Positions 17,678-26,655 of a stretch of 64,000 nt of DNA are shown here, one piece after another. Source of the DNA: Mycobacterium terramassiliense (lineage in GTDB: Bacteria; Actinomycetota; Actinomycetes; Mycobacteriales; Mycobacteriaceae); contig NZ_LT717697.1 of assembly GCF_900157385.1 (NCBI RefSeq), forward strand, positions 248,001 to 312,000. The letters run 5' to 3'. Every line of letters begins with the position of its first letter. The stretch's first letter is position 1. The translations under genes and the position numbers were made by a program. Below the pieces are notes generated by a model. That model searched no databases. It was not told where the DNA came from and saw only the letters and a list, made by a program, of their open reading frames with translations.

Positions 17678-18171
17678 TGCAGTCCTACACCGTGCGATTC
17701 CACGTCGACGCGCCGCCGAGGAAGGTGTGGCGGGTGCTGCATCCGCCGGTTCCGCCGAACGCGCCGAAGCCGCGGGTGCTCACGTGGCCGACGGGCAGCA
17801 TGGAGATCCTCAACGAGGGCAACGAGGCCGGTGAGGGCCTGGTCCGCACCTGCGTCTTCCCGGTCCCCAAGTACCTGCTGTCGGGCGGCAGAGCGCGGTC
17901 GTGGGAAACCGTGACCGAGGCGGAGATGAACAAGCTGTCGCGATACGTCGCGGTCGGCGCGCCGCTGTGGTCGCGCGCCGAGGGCTATCACCAACTCGAG
18001 GAGCAGCCCGACGGCACCACCGTGCTGACCTTCCACGAGACCTACCACGCCTACAACCCCGTGCTGCGCTTCTTCCTCGAGCGTCCGGTGCACGCGAGGA
18101 TTTCCCGCGACAACCTCGACACCTACGAGCACGCGCTGGGCTACGCCGGCAAAGTACGTCGTCTGACGTAA
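17677..18171 (+). CDS. SRPBCC family protein
   Basis: 164 residues with a START-like pattern: YTVRFHVDAPPRKVWRVLHP, GSMEILNEGNEAGEGLVRTC, then RYVAVGAPLWSRAEGYHQL and a terminal helix DNLDTYEHALGYAGKV. Translationally coupled to the nitroreductase gene. No catalytic residues are evident. The set (AhpD-like, nitroreductase, SRPBCC) resembles degradative operons in which SRPBCC proteins bind the substrate; this is inference. Confidence 0.8.
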   Translation: MQSYTVRFHVDAPPRKVWRVLHPPVPPNAPKPRVLTWPTGSMEILNEGNEAGEGLVRTCVFPVPKYLLSGGRARSWETVTEAEMNKLSRYVAVGAPLWSRAEGYHQLEEQPDGTTVLTFHETYHAYNPVLRFFLERPVHARISRDNLDTYEHALGYAGKVRRLT

Positions 18172-18213
18172 CAATCCCTTCCCTGACAACGCTTTCCGCT
18201 ATCCGCGGGTCGT

Positions 18214-18400
18214 GTGCGGCCAAACATCTGCTGGATGTGTGACCACCCGGGCTGCACCGTGGACGATGATCTCGAGGTGATCCGCGGCAAGGTTCGCGGC
18301 CGAGGTGGGACGGTGCAATCCGTCGAGGACGCGGGCGCACCGCGTTACTCATACGCGTCGTGCGGACCGCCGACGGATCAGCCGCCCGCCAGCGGCAGCA
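18214..18400 (+). pseudogene. DUF4262 protein N-terminal relic
   Basis: From the GTG at 18214 the frame reads ICWMCDHPGCTVDDDLEVI and then a GGTVQSVEDAGAPRYSYASC-like segment. This looks like the start of DUF4262 proteins (cysteine-rich MCWMCDHP opening, then W-A-V-Q-x-V-E-x-D). The conserved remainder (VGL and later His/Gly-rich blocks) is missing and the frame dissolves into unrelated Pro/Ser-rich sequence. It therefore looks like a truncated remnant. It lies upstream of furA. Recognition is from pattern memory only. Confidence 0.5.
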
Positions 18401-18667
18401 GCGCACCCGGCGAAGCGCGCTTTGCGCTACCCAGAGGCCCCCGGTCGCGCGGACCCAAGGTTTGGTTAACACTAGTATCGTGCGCCGAAAATGGGTGTCG
18501 CTTTTTGGTTCAAAACGCGCCGCAAGGTGCCCAAGGACCCTAATCTTGGCTGCGCCGCGACAGTACCGCTCTAGTGCGTTCTCGCGCTGCGAGGTTGACG
18601 GGTTTCGCGATCCGACGAGAAGGGCAGAGGCGTGATCAATTCCAGAAAAGATCTTCACCTCGTACAG
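18401..18667 (+). promoter_or_regulatory. Intergenic region upstream of furA, with FurA-box-like site
   Basis: No gene is seen here. It holds an AT-rich patch at 18461-18480 (tttggttaacactagtatcg, with -10-like TAGTAT at 18473) and, just before the chosen furA start, ATTCCAGAAAAG (18639-18650). From memory this resembles the FurA-binding AT-rich site of M. tuberculosis furA (CTGATTCCAGAAAAGG). That match supports FurA autoregulation and a furA start downstream at 18668 rather than at 18632. Confidence 0.55.
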
Positions 18668-19402
18668 GTGCCCTCGGTGGCGCGCTATGCGGAGCGTCTT
18701 CGTTCGGCCGATCTGCGCGTTACCCGCCCGCGGATCGCGGTGCTGCATTCGGTGCACCTGAACCCGCACGCCGACACGGAAACGATCATCGAAGCCGTGC
18801 GCGCCTGCCTGCCCGACGTGTCCCGGCAGGCGGTGTACGACATCTTGCACGCGCTGACCGACGTCGGTCTGTTGCGACGGGTTCAGCCCCCGGGCTCGGT
18901 AGCGCGCTACGAAACTCGCGTCGGCGACAACCACCATCACATGGTCTGCCGGAGTTGCGGGGCCATCGCCGACGTCGACTGTGCCGTCGGCGTGGCACCC
19001 TGCATGACCGTTTCGGACACCAACGGCTTCCACCTCGACGGGGCCGAGGTCATTTACTGGGGTCGCTGTCCCAGCTGCTCGGTGTCAGAGGTGTCTGAAG
19101 CCATCGGAGATCACAGTCCCACAGAGCAACTCCCCAACGGCATGCTTTGCTCGGGCGATAGCGGCAACCCGCCGCCGAGCGATGCCCAGCCGTTGCCGAC
19201 GCCAGCGCCAGCCCCGGGACCGGGGGAATGGCTTGTCCCCGGCCCGCTCACGCCCATTACCGGGTTGAAGGCGGCCGGAATTGGGACAGGCGGGGTGGGA
19301 GCCAAAGCCGGGGGGGCTCGCTACGACATCGCTGATGCCACAGTGGCTAGCAACGAGCCTCGCATTGAGCCTTCCGTTTCGCCCCCGTCGACGTCTAGAT
19401 GA
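18668..19402 (+). CDS. furA: Ferric uptake regulator-family repressor FurA, with abnormal C-terminal extension and no katG
   Basis: The core (residues 1-140) is FurA: YAERLRSADLRVTRPRIAVL, recognition helix region LPDVSRQAVYDILHAL, metal site VGDNHHHMVCRSCG and ADVDC, and zinc Cys pairs C94/C97 and C134/C137 (CPSC). GTG at 18668 aligns with M. tuberculosis FurA (MSSIPDYAEQLR) and follows a FurA-box-like site. Normal FurA stops about ten residues after CPSC. Here the frame runs ~95 residues further in Pro/Gly-rich sequence with noticeably weaker G/C preference at third positions, suggesting fusion to non-coding DNA. katG, which should follow, is absent; the next gene is the Rv1906c-like one. 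Confidence 0.85.
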   Translation: MPSVARYAERLRSADLRVTRPRIAVLHSVHLNPHADTETIIEAVRACLPDVSRQAVYDILHALTDVGLLRRVQPPGSVARYETRVGDNHHHMVCRSCGAIADVDCAVGVAPCMTVSDTNGFHLDGAEVIYWGRCPSCSVSEVSEAIGDHSPTEQLPNGMLCSGDSGNPPPSDAQPLPTPAPAPGPGEWLVPGPLTPITGLKAAGIGTGGVGAKAGGARYDIADATVASNEPRIEPSVSPPSTSR

Positions 19403-19435
19403 AATGGGTCGCTCGCACCGGTAGGCTGCTGCCTC

Positions 19436-19900
19436 GTGGGGTTCAAGGTTAAAGCATCCGTGGCGGCACGATCTGTTGCCGCTGGAGTGCTGCTTGCCGG
19501 CTGGGCGGCATCGGCGGTCGTCGCCGGCGCCGATCCGGAGCCGACGCCGCCACCCGGGCCGAAGACCACGATGGACCACGACGGCACGTTCGCGGTGGGA
19601 AGCGACATCGCGCCCGGCATCTACAGCTCGGCGGGACCCGTCGGCGACGGCACCTGCTACTGGAAGCGGACGGGCAACCCCGACGGCAACCTCGTCGACA
19701 ACGCCCTGAGCAAAAAGCCACAGGTAGTGCAGATCGAACCCACCGACAAGGCGTTCAAGACTACGGGCTGCCAGCCCTGGCAGCTCACGCCCGACGCCAC
19801 CCCACCGCCCACTGCGCCACCTGCGGGTGTGCAGGGCACTCTCGGCATCCTCAACGGGCTGCTCGGCGGCCAGAACAGCCCGCCACCCCCCCATCCCTGA
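19436..19900 (+). CDS. Secreted protein of Rv1906c type, unknown function
   Basis: 154 residues with a clear Sec signal peptide (positive MGFKVKASVAARS, hydrophobic VAAGVLLAGWAASAVVAG, cleavage near AGA-DPEP). The mature core has DGTFAVGSDIAPGIYSS, GDGTCYWKRTGNPDG and two Cys, probably one disulfide, then a Pro-rich tail. The sequence matches my recall of Rv1906c, which in M. tuberculosis lies on the far side of katG. GTG start. The core resembles small extracytoplasmic beta-rich domains; no function is known. Confidence 0.85.
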   Translation: MGFKVKASVAARSVAAGVLLAGWAASAVVAGADPEPTPPPGPKTTMDHDGTFAVGSDIAPGIYSSAGPVGDGTCYWKRTGNPDGNLVDNALSKKPQVVQIEPTDKAFKTTGCQPWQLTPDATPPPTAPPAGVQGTLGILNGLLGGQNSPPPPHP

Positions 19901-19916
19901 CGGGAGCTCGGCGCGA

Positions 19917-20900
19917 TTGGCAAGTGACGCGGGTGACCCGCACCAGATTGTCGTCATCGGTGCCGGCGTCAGCGGCTTGACCTCGGCCATCTGCCTGGCC
20001 GAGGCGGGTTGGCCGGTGCGGGTGTGGACGGCCGCGCTGCCACAGGAGACGACCTCGGTGGTGGCGGGTGCGGTATGGGCACCGCCTCGCCCGGCGGAAC
20101 GCGCCGCGGCGACTCTGGACTGGACCGCGCATTCCCTGCGGGTGTTTCGCGAACTGGCCGACGACGCGGACACGGGCGTTCTCCTGGCGCCGGCGCTGGC
20201 CGTCGGGGATTTCATCGGGGCCGAGGCGGCCTCGCCCGCGGCCACGCTGATCCCTGACCTCCGGCCCGCCGATCCGGCGGATGTGCCGGACGGCTTCGGC
20301 GCCGGATTCCGCGCCAGGATGCCGATGATCGACATGCCGCACTATCTCGACTACCTGACCCGCCGGCTGGCCGCCGCGGGCTGCGAGATCGAGTTGCGCC
20401 CGGTCCGGTCGCTGGCCGAGGCCGCCGACGCCGCTCCGGTCGTCGTCAACTGTGCCGGGCTCGGCGCAAGAGCCCTGACCGGCGACGACTCGGTGCGGCC
20501 GCTGTTCGGCCAGCACGTCGTCCTGGCGAACCCCGGTGTGCGGCAACTGTTTATCGAGTTGACCCACGGCCGGGAATGGACCTGCTTCTTCCCCCACCCG
20601 CAGCGGGTGGTGTGCGGTGGGATCAGCATTCCCGACCGCTGGGACATGACCCCGGATCCGGAGGTGACCGACCGCATCCTGCGGCGGTGCCGGCGGATCG
20701 AGCCACGGCTGCGCGAGGCCGAGGTGATCGAGACGATCACCGCGCTACGGCCGGACCGGCCGGCGGTGCGGGTACAGGCCGAGCCGCTCGGGCGGGCCCG
20801 CTGCATCCACAACTACGGACACGGCGGCAACGGCGTGACCCTGTCGTGGGGTTGCGCGCGCGACGTGCTGCGCTTGGTCAGCCACTCGGAGGGGCGATGA
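19917..20900 (+). CDS. aao: D-amino acid oxidase
   Basis: Oxidative deamination of D-amino acids with FAD, releasing H2O2; cytosolic. N-terminal dinucleotide motif VVIGAGVSGLTSAICLAEAG, the family's TSVVAGAVWAPP, MIDMPHYLDYLTRRL, VNCAGLGAR, and C-terminal HNYGHGGNGVTLSWG. The sequence agrees closely with M. tuberculosis Rv1905c. TTG at 19917 is proposed as start (GGGAG upstream, LASDAGDPHQIVVIG); the frame is open further upstream but overlaps the preceding gene. The stop overlaps the enoyl-CoA hydratase ATG (ATGA). It makes peroxide in a locus that has lost katG. Confidence 0.92.
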   Translation: MASDAGDPHQIVVIGAGVSGLTSAICLAEAGWPVRVWTAALPQETTSVVAGAVWAPPRPAERAAATLDWTAHSLRVFRELADDADTGVLLAPALAVGDFIGAEAASPAATLIPDLRPADPADVPDGFGAGFRARMPMIDMPHYLDYLTRRLAAAGCEIELRPVRSLAEAADAAPVVVNCAGLGARALTGDDSVRPLFGQHVVLANPGVRQLFIELTHGREWTCFFPHPQRVVCGGISIPDRWDMTPDPEVTDRILRRCRRIEPRLREAEVIETITALRPDRPAVRVQAEPLGRARCIHNYGHGGNGVTLSWGCARDVLRLVSHSEGR

Positions 20901-21679
20901 GCATCGACTACGCGCTGCAGGCCCACGTCGCGACCATCACGATCAACCGCCCCGAGACTCGCAATTCGCTGGACATGGGGCACTTCCGCGATCTGGCCCG
21001 CGCGTGGGCGGCGTTCCGCGACGACGATCGCGCCTGGGTCGCCGTGATCACCGGCGTCGGCCGGGACTTCTGCACGGGCGCCGACCTCAAGAAATTCATC
21101 CCGGAACTCACCGGGGACCTGCCCAAGCCCGAGGGCTGGAACAAGGACGACGCGATCCACGCCGTGTTGCACCGGTTCCCGGTGTACAAGCCGATCGTCG
21201 CGGCCGTCAACGGCACCTGCGTCGCGGGCGGCTTCGAGATGCTGACCTCAACCGACATTCGCGTCGCCGTGCCCGAGGCACGCTTCGCGGTGATGGAGCC
21301 CAAGCGCGGCCTGTTCGCCGGGGGTGGGAGCACCGTCCGGCTGCCCCGTCAGATGCCGTACCCGCTCGCGATGGAGCTGTTGCTGACCGCCGACATGGTC
21401 GACGCGGAACGCGCCCTGGCCATGGGGCTGATCAACCGGGTGGTCCCCGCCGACCGGCTGATGGACACCGCGTATGACTACGCCGAGCGCATCACGGCCA
21501 ACGCACCGCTCGCCGTCTTCGCGACGAAACAATCCGCCGTCGAGGGTTTGGCGCTTGACCTCGGGGCGGCCTACGACAACGAAACACGGCACAGCGACCG
21601 GGTTTTCGAGACCGAGGACGCCAAGGAGGGTCCCCGCGCCTTCGCCGAGAAGCGGTCGCCGCGCTGGCAGGGCCGCTAG
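20897..21679 (+). CDS. Enoyl-CoA hydratase/isomerase family protein
   Basis: 260-residue crotonase fold: ATITINRPETRNSLDM, oxyanion-hole region GRDFCTGADLKKF and VNGTCVAGGFEMLTSTDIRV, GLFAGGGSTVRLPRQMP, and the C-terminal EKRSPRWQGR typical of crotonase-like EchA proteins. Catalytic Glu positions are E-rich around GGFEML and ARFAVMEPKRG. Acts on fatty acyl- or sterol-derived enoyl-CoA; the substrate is not identifiable. Coupled to aao by an ATGA overlap, which is not the arrangement I recall in M. tuberculosis. Confidence 0.88.
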   Translation: MSIDYALQAHVATITINRPETRNSLDMGHFRDLARAWAAFRDDDRAWVAVITGVGRDFCTGADLKKFIPELTGDLPKPEGWNKDDAIHAVLHRFPVYKPIVAAVNGTCVAGGFEMLTSTDIRVAVPEARFAVMEPKRGLFAGGGSTVRLPRQMPYPLAMELLLTADMVDAERALAMGLINRVVPADRLMDTAYDYAERITANAPLAVFATKQSAVEGLALDLGAAYDNETRHSDRVFETEDAKEGPRAFAEKRSPRWQGR

Positions 21680-21692
21680 AGATTTAGGCGCC

Positions 21693-22085
21693 TCAGGCGC
21701 GGGTGACGTCGCGGATCACCAGCGACAGCACCCAGCTCACGATCGACAACAGGATGGCGGCCCAGATCGCCGTCCACCAGAAATGGTCGATCTGCAGCCC
21801 CCAGTGCGTGGTGTGCGCGGTGATCCACGCGGTGATCCACAACATCAAGGCGTTGATCACGATATGAATGAGCCCCAGCGTCAGGATGTAGAGCGGGATC
21901 GACAGGATCTGGACGACCGGCTTGATGAACGCGTTGACCAGACCGAAGATTACGGCGACGACGAAGATGATGGCGACGGTTTGCAGCGTGGTGCTGCCAC
22001 CGACGAATCTGATCCCGTGCATGAAGAGGGTGACGATCCACATGGCGAGTCCGGTCAGTGCGGCGCGAAGCAGAAAAGGGCCCAT
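21693..22085 (-). CDS. Small membrane protein, phage holin family IV-like (Rv1903-like)
   Basis: 130 residues with about four hydrophobic segments (ALTGLAMWIVTLFMHGI, VAIIFVVAVIFGLVNAFI, LYILTLGLIHIVINALMLWI, WAAILLSIVSWVLSLVI). The FGLVNAFIKPVVQILSIP motif is characteristic of the conserved bacterial phage-holin family IV membrane proteins; despite the name, most are chromosomal housekeeping proteins of unknown role. Gene order corresponds to Rv1903. Confidence 0.85.
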   Translation of the reverse strand: MGPFLLRAALTGLAMWIVTLFMHGIRFVGGSTTLQTVAIIFVVAVIFGLVNAFIKPVVQILSIPLYILTLGLIHIVINALMLWITAWITAHTTHWGLQIDHFWWTAIWAAILLSIVSWVLSLVIRDVTRA

Positions 22086-22107
22086 AGAGTGAATCCTCCC
22101 ACCCGGC

Positions 22108-23175
22108 TCAGTTCAGGTTGTAGAAGCGCTGCGCGTTGAGCCCGCCGATCTTTTCGCGGGCCTCCTCGCTGATGTCCGCGCGGGTGCGCAGGTGCTTGGT
22201 GCTCTCCGGCCATTCGCCGTCCCAGTGCGGGTAGTCGCTGGCGAACATGATGAAGTCGGCGCCGAGCACATCGATCACGCCGGGCAGGATCGGCTCCTCC
22301 GGCTCGCAGGTCACAAAGATGTTGCCCGCCGCCAGGTATTCGTGCGGGTCGCGACGCCAGCCGCGCTCCACCCAGTCCCCCCGCTTCTCGTAATGCTCGT
22401 GCAGCCGGTCGATGAAGAACGGCACCCACCCCGCGCCCGCCTCCAGAAACGCGACCCGCAACTGGGGATGGCGCTCGAACACGCCGCCGGACACCATCGC
22501 GGTCATCGCCGTCATCTGGTCGAACGGAAAGCTGATGCAGTGCACCTGAATGTAATTGGTGAAGCGATCAACGCCGATCTTCGGCAGGTGGATGCCGGGG
22601 GCGCCGTGAACGCCCAGCGGCATCTGCAGCTCGACGGCGGCCGCGTAGAACGGATCGAGGTCGGGGTGGTCGAGGTTGCGCCTCTTGAGCGCCGGCGGTA
22701 CCAGGGTCGCCACCAGGCCGAGCTCCTTGGCCTCGGTCATGACGTCGATGGCCGCCTGGCCGTGTTCGATCGGGGTCACGGCGACGCCGCGCAACCGGCC
22801 ACCGGACGAGGCGCAGTAATCGGCGATCCACTGGTTGTAGAGCCGCGAGAATCCCGCGGCGAATTCGGGGTCCTCGAGGCTGGGCGCGCACAGCCCCATG
22901 CTCGGATACAGCACCATCGTGTCGATGTGGTCGCGGTCGGCGTCGCCGAGCACGCCCTCGGGTGAGCGGCAATTGATGTCGGGCGCCTTGCTGATGCCGT
23001 GCTCGGGCGGGCAACCGGCTCCCGGGCCTTGGTCCTCCGGGTAGTTGCGGCCCTCCAGCGTCAAGCGCAGCCGCCCGTCGCTGCTGGGCTTGACGTGGTC
23101 GGGCCAGCGCTTGATCGCTTCGATCGCCAGCGAGGAGTTCTCGGCGACGTGTCCATCGGCATCGATGATTCGCAT
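22108..23175 (-). CDS. Amidohydrolase 2 family protein
   Basis: 355-residue TIM-barrel amidohydrolase: [13 protein letters not shown] (DxH metal-type motif at the N-terminus), [30 protein letters not shown], and [13 protein letters not shown] with the catalytic Asp. The ACMSD/OHCU-decarboxylase-like subgroup with DYPHWD motif is abundant in mycobacteria and often linked to lipid or sterol catabolism. Substrate unknown. Divergent from nanT with a 52-bp gap. I do not recall it at this place in M. tuberculosis. Confidence 0.87.
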   Translation of the reverse strand: MRIIDADGHVAENSSLAIEAIKRWPDHVKPSSDGRLRLTLEGRNYPEDQGPGAGCPPEHGISKAPDINCRSPEGVLGDADRDHIDTMVLYPSMGLCAPSLEDPEFAAGFSRLYNQWIADYCASSGGRLRGVAVTPIEHGQAAIDVMTEAKELGLVATLVPPALKRRNLDHPDLDPFYAAAVELQMPLGVHGAPGIHLPKIGVDRFTNYIQVHCISFPFDQMTAMTAMVSGGVFERHPQLRVAFLEAGAGWVPFFIDRLHEHYEKRGDWVERGWRRDPHEYLAAGNIFVTCEPEEPILPGVIDVLGADFIMFASDYPHWDGEWPESTKHLRTRADISEEAREKIGGLNAQRFYNLN

Positions 23176-23227
23176 GTATGCGGAACTTACTCTCGCGCAT
23201 CGCCGACTGGTACTGCACGATGCTCAA

Positions 23228-24490
23228 GTGACCACACAACGCTTGACCGCCGACCAGCGAAACTCCTTCATCGCGGCGCTGTTGGGCTGGACGATGGACG
23301 CCTTCGACTACTTCATCGTCGTGCTCGTCTACGCCGACATCGCAAAGACTTTCCATATCAGCAAGGCCGAGGTCGCGTTCGTCACGACGGCCACCCTGCT
23401 GATGCGCCCCGTCGGCGCGTTGATATTCGGGTTGTGGGCCGACCGCGTCGGGCGGCGGCTTCCGTTGATGGTGGACGTGATCTTCTACTCCGTCGTCGGG
23501 TTCCTGTGCGCGTTCGCGCCGAACTTCACGGTCCTGGTGATCCTGCGCGTGCTCTACGGCATCGGGATGGGCGGCGAGTGGGGGCTGGGCGCCGCGCTCG
23601 CCATGGAGAAGGTTCCCGTCGAGCGGCGCGGCTTCTTCTCCGGGTTGCTGCAGGAGGGATACGCCTTCGGCTACCTGCTGGCGAGCGTCGCCTCACTGGT
23701 GGTGATGAATTGGCTGGGCCTGTCGTGGCGGTGGTTGTTCGGGCTGAGCATCGTCCCGGCGTTGGTCAGCCTGATCATCCGCTACCGCGTCGAGGAGTCC
23801 GAGGTCTGGGAGGCCGCGCAGGATCGAATGAAGCTCACCAGCACCAGGATCCGCGACGTGCTGCGCGACGCCGCGATCGTCCGTCGATTCATCTATCTCG
23901 TGCTGCTGATGACCGCGTTCAACTGGATGAGCCACGGCACCCAGGACGTCTACCCCACCTTCCTGGGGGCGACCGCGAACCACGGCGCCGGTCTGTCCAG
24001 CGTCACCGTCAAGTGGATCGTGATCGTCTACAACGCCGGCGCCATCATCGGCGGGCTGTTCTTCGGGTCGCTGTCACAGCGATTCGGCCGCCGCCACACC
24101 ATCATGTTCTGCGCCTTTTTGGGCCTGCCGATCGTGCCGCTGTTCGCCTACTCCCACAGCGCGGCCATGTTGTGCCTCGGCTCGTTTTTGATGCAGATCT
24201 GCGTGCAGGGCGCGTGGGGGGTGATCCCCGCCCACCTGACCGAGATGTCGCCCGACGCGATCCGCGGACTCTACCCCGGCGTGACCTACCAGCTGGGAAA
24301 CCTGCTGGCCGCCTTCAACTTGCCGATTCAGGAACGCCTGGCGGAGTCGCACGGCTATCCCTTCGCGCTGGCGGCGACGATCGTGCCGGTGTTGATCGCC
24401 GTGGCGTTCCTGACGCTGATCGGTAAGGACGCCACGGGTATTCGCTTCGGCACCGCCGAAAGCGCCTTCCTGCCAACCGAAATGGCGTGA
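23228..24490 (+). CDS. nanT: MFS transporter, sialate:H+ symporter type
   Basis: 420 residues with about 12 hydrophobic segments. Signature motifs: [20 protein letters not shown] in helix 1, loop motif [25 protein letters not shown], and [14 protein letters not shown] in the second half. It belongs to the sugar/metabolite-proton symporter family and matches Rv1902c (NanT, 418-422 residues). Actual substrate in mycobacteria is unproven. GTG at 23228 is proposed; no Shine-Dalgarno site is visible, so it could be leaderless. Confidence 0.88.
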   Translation: MTTQRLTADQRNSFIAALLGWTMDAFDYFIVVLVYADIAKTFHISKAEVAFVTTATLLMRPVGALIFGLWADRVGRRLPLMVDVIFYSVVGFLCAFAPNFTVLVILRVLYGIGMGGEWGLGAALAMEKVPVERRGFFSGLLQEGYAFGYLLASVASLVVMNWLGLSWRWLFGLSIVPALVSLIIRYRVEESEVWEAAQDRMKLTSTRIRDVLRDAAIVRRFIYLVLLMTAFNWMSHGTQDVYPTFLGATANHGAGLSSVTVKWIVIVYNAGAIIGGLFFGSLSQRFGRRHTIMFCAFLGLPIVPLFAYSHSAAMLCLGSFLMQICVQGAWGVIPAHLTEMSPDAIRGLYPGVTYQLGNLLAAFNLPIQERLAESHGYPFALAATIVPVLIAVAFLTLIGKDATGIRFGTAESAFLPTEMA

Positions 24491-24493
24491 TCC

Positions 24494-25768
24494 TCAGCCG
24501 GCGTCGGTGAGGATCCGCCGCAGCAGATGCATCGCGACCGTCGTGGACCGCTCGCGGACGTCGGAGCGGTTGCCGGGCAGCCGCAGCGTTCGGGTATCGG
24601 TGCGGCCGTCCGCCAGCATCACGGTGAAACAGACTGTGCCGACCGGCTTTTCGGGGGTTCCCCCGCCCGGGCCGGCGATCCCGGTGATCGCGACGGCGGT
24701 GTCGGCGCCGAACCGCTCGAGCGCGCCCGCCGCCATCGCCTGGGCCACCGGTTCGGAGACGGCGCCATGTTTCTCGATCAGCGCCGGGTCGACGCCGAGC
24801 AGCTGCGACTTCGCGTCGTTGGAATAGGACACCACCCCGCCCGCCACGTAGTCCGACGAGCCGGGCTGGTCGGTCAGCCGCGCCGCCAACAGGCCCGCGG
24901 TGCAGGATTCCGCCGTCGCTATCCACCGGCCGGTCAGCAACCGCGCCACCAGGTCGTCCACCTTCGAGCCGTCTTCGGAGTAGATCTGCTGCCCGTGCCT
25001 TTGTCGCAACGCCCCGGTGAGCCGCGTGTAGGCGTCCGCGGCGTCCGGCTCGTAGCGCGTGACCATTTCGATCTCACCGCGCCGCAGGCAGGTGGTGATC
25101 TCCAGGCGCTCGAAGCCGGCGACGGACTTCTCGGCGTCACGCAGCGTTTCGGCCAGGCCCGACTCGGGCAGGCCGAACATGCGAATCGTCTTTTGTTCGT
25201 AAGTCGTTCGGCCCGCGATAGCTTCTTGCGCGGCCGGGGTTTCGATGGCCCTGCGCCACATCGGCTGAAGCTCGCGCGGGGGTCCCGGAAGCACGATCAC
25301 CGCCGGCTTGCCGGGCACCACCACGCCCGGCGCGGTCCCCACCGGGTCGAGCACCTGCGCGCCGGCGGGGATCATGGCCTGCTTGCGGTTGGCCGCGCGG
25401 ACGGCCTCGAAGTCGACGCCCTCGAAGCGGGCCATCAGGTTCTTGAGGATGTCGGCGATCTTGTTCTCGGTTGCCTCGTCGAGCACGAGGTCGCGACCGC
25501 AGAAGCGCGCCACCACCTCGACGGTCATGTCGTCGGCAGTCGGGCCCAGGCCGCCGCTGGTGATGATCAGGTCCACGCCCTGGTCGGCCATGAAACGCAG
25601 CTGCGCCTCGATGTCCGACGGGCGGTCGCCGCAGATGGTGATGTGCGCCAGCTCCACGCCCAGCTCCAGCAGGCGATCGGCGATCCACGGGCCGTTGGCG
25701 TCTTGGACGCGTCCGGTGAGGACTTCGGTACCGGTGACAACGATGCCCGCGCGTGCGCTCACCGGCAC
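24494..25768 (-). CDS. cinA: CinA-like protein (MoCF domain plus nicotinamide-nucleotide amidase domain)
   Basis: 424 residues. Residues 1-170 form the molybdopterin-binding-like domain ([61 protein letters not shown]) and residues about 265-424 the PncC amidase ([49 protein letters not shown]). Used in pyridine-nucleotide salvage and repair. GTG start, as in Rv1901, which it matches strongly. Its stop nearly touches nanT (3 bp gap, convergent). Confidence 0.95.
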   Translation of the reverse strand: MPVSARAGIVVTGTEVLTGRVQDANGPWIADRLLELGVELAHITICGDRPSDIEAQLRFMADQGVDLIITSGGLGPTADDMTVEVVARFCGRDLVLDEATENKIADILKNLMARFEGVDFEAVRAANRKQAMIPAGAQVLDPVGTAPGVVVPGKPAVIVLPGPPRELQPMWRRAIETPAAQEAIAGRTTYEQKTIRMFGLPESGLAETLRDAEKSVAGFERLEITTCLRRGEIEMVTRYEPDAADAYTRLTGALRQRHGQQIYSEDGSKVDDLVARLLTGRWIATAESCTAGLLAARLTDQPGSSDYVAGGVVSYSNDAKSQLLGVDPALIEKHGAVSEPVAQAMAAGALERFGADTAVAITGIAGPGGGTPEKPVGTVCFTVMLADGRTDTRTLRLPGNRSDVRERSTTVAMHLLRRILTDAG

Positions 25769-25772
25769 GAGC

Positions 25773-26000
25773 CTACTGAACGGGCCTCAGGCCGCCGCGA
25801 GGCTCCGCAGCCTCGTTACGCCGATCGGGCCGGGCCGCCCACCGTCCCGGTTGTCCGGATCGGCCGCCGCGGCCGGATGTGCCCGCGGCTCCGCCCTCGC
25901 CAGGCTGACCACCCGCACCGGGCTGACCGCCCGCACCTCCGGCTCCCCCGGCTCCTCCGGCTCCGCCGTGGCCGCCGGCCCCGCGTGTTTCGCTAGTCAT
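25773..26000 (-). CDS. Small Gly-rich protein, doubtful
   Basis: A 75-codon frame with ATG start and in-frame stop 5 bp before the cinA start: [13 protein letters not shown] then GAGG/GQPG triplet-like repeats and a basic tail [12 protein letters not shown]. The composition resembles PGRS or collagen-like sequence but there is no PE domain. A loose purine-rich site (AAAGGCAGG) lies 11 bp upstream. It occupies the site where lipJ (Rv1900c) lies in M. tuberculosis. It may be spurious, since GC-rich DNA readily encodes Gly-rich frames. Confidence 0.35.
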   Translation of the reverse strand: MTSETRGAGGHGGAGGAGGAGGAGGQPGAGGQPGEGGAAGTSGRGGRSGQPGRWAARPDRRNEAAEPRGGLRPVQ

Positions 26001-26160
26001 ACGGGTCGCGCCTGCCTTTCGCGGAGCCAGGCCAGCCTGGCCCTCCCCGTTCGTATGAAGCTGGCCTGAGCTGCGGAAATGGACCAGATCCGGTCGGGTC
26101 CCCGCACCGCCGTCCGCCGCGCGGCCCGCCGCGCTGCCCGCGTCGCGCGACAATGAACGA

Positions 26161-26655
26161 ATGATCGAGTTAGAGGTGGTGCAGGCCGACATCACCAAGC
26201 TCGAAGTCGACGCGATCGCCAACGCCGCCAACACCCAACTGCGGCACGGCGGCGGCGTCGCCGGGGCTATCGCCCGCGCCGGCGGCCCCGACGTGCAGCG
26301 CGAATCGACCGCCAAGGCGCCGATCGGGCTCGGGGAAGCCGTGGAGACCACCGCGGGCGACATGCCTGCGCGGTACGTCATCCACGCGGCGACCATGGAG
26401 CTCGGCGGCCCGACCTCGGCCGAGATCATCACCCGGGCAACCGGTGCCACGCTGCGCAAGGCCGACGAACTTGGCTGCCGCTCGCTGGCCCTGGTGGCGT
26501 TCGGCACCGGCGTAGGCGGTTTCCCGCTCGACGACGCGGCGCGGCTGATGGTCGGGGTCGTGCGGCAACACCGCGGGATCTCGCTGGAAAAGGTGGTCTT
26601 CGCCGTCCACGGTGGCGCGGCGGAGCTGGCGTTTCGGGACGCCGTGCGGGGCTAG
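26161..26655 (+). CDS. Macro domain protein (ADP-ribose binding, Rv1899c/LppD relative)
   Basis: 164-residue single macro domain: [35 protein letters not shown] (ADP-ribose phosphate loop), [17 protein letters not shown]. Macro domains bind or hydrolyse ADP-ribose, O-acetyl-ADP-ribose or related adducts. M. tuberculosis LppD at this place is a longer lipoprotein; here there is no signal peptide or lipobox, so it is cytosolic. The 3' end overlaps the convergent Rv1898-like gene by 4 bp. Confidence 0.9.
   Translation: MIELEVVQADITKLEVDAIANAANTQLRHGGGVAGAIARAGGPDVQRESTAKAPIGLGEAVETTAGDMPARYVIHAATMELGGPTSAEIITRATGATLRKADELGCRSLALVAFGTGVGGFPLDDAARLMVGVVRQHRGISLEKVVFAVHGGAAELAFRDAVRG

Noticed and set aside
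18632-18667. GTG at 18632 as furA start (12 extra residues)
   Set aside because: Those codons match the FurA-box-like DNA, and 18668 aligns with the known FurA N-terminus.
19111-19319. Minus-strand Pro/Gly-rich frame opposite the FurA tail
   Set aside because: No start with ribosome site and low complexity; a mirror of the degenerate forward sequence.
21688-21700. GCGCC-tca-GGCGC hairpin at the end of the crotonase gene
   Set aside because: Only a 5-bp stem overlapping the convergent gene's stop; too weak to call a terminator.
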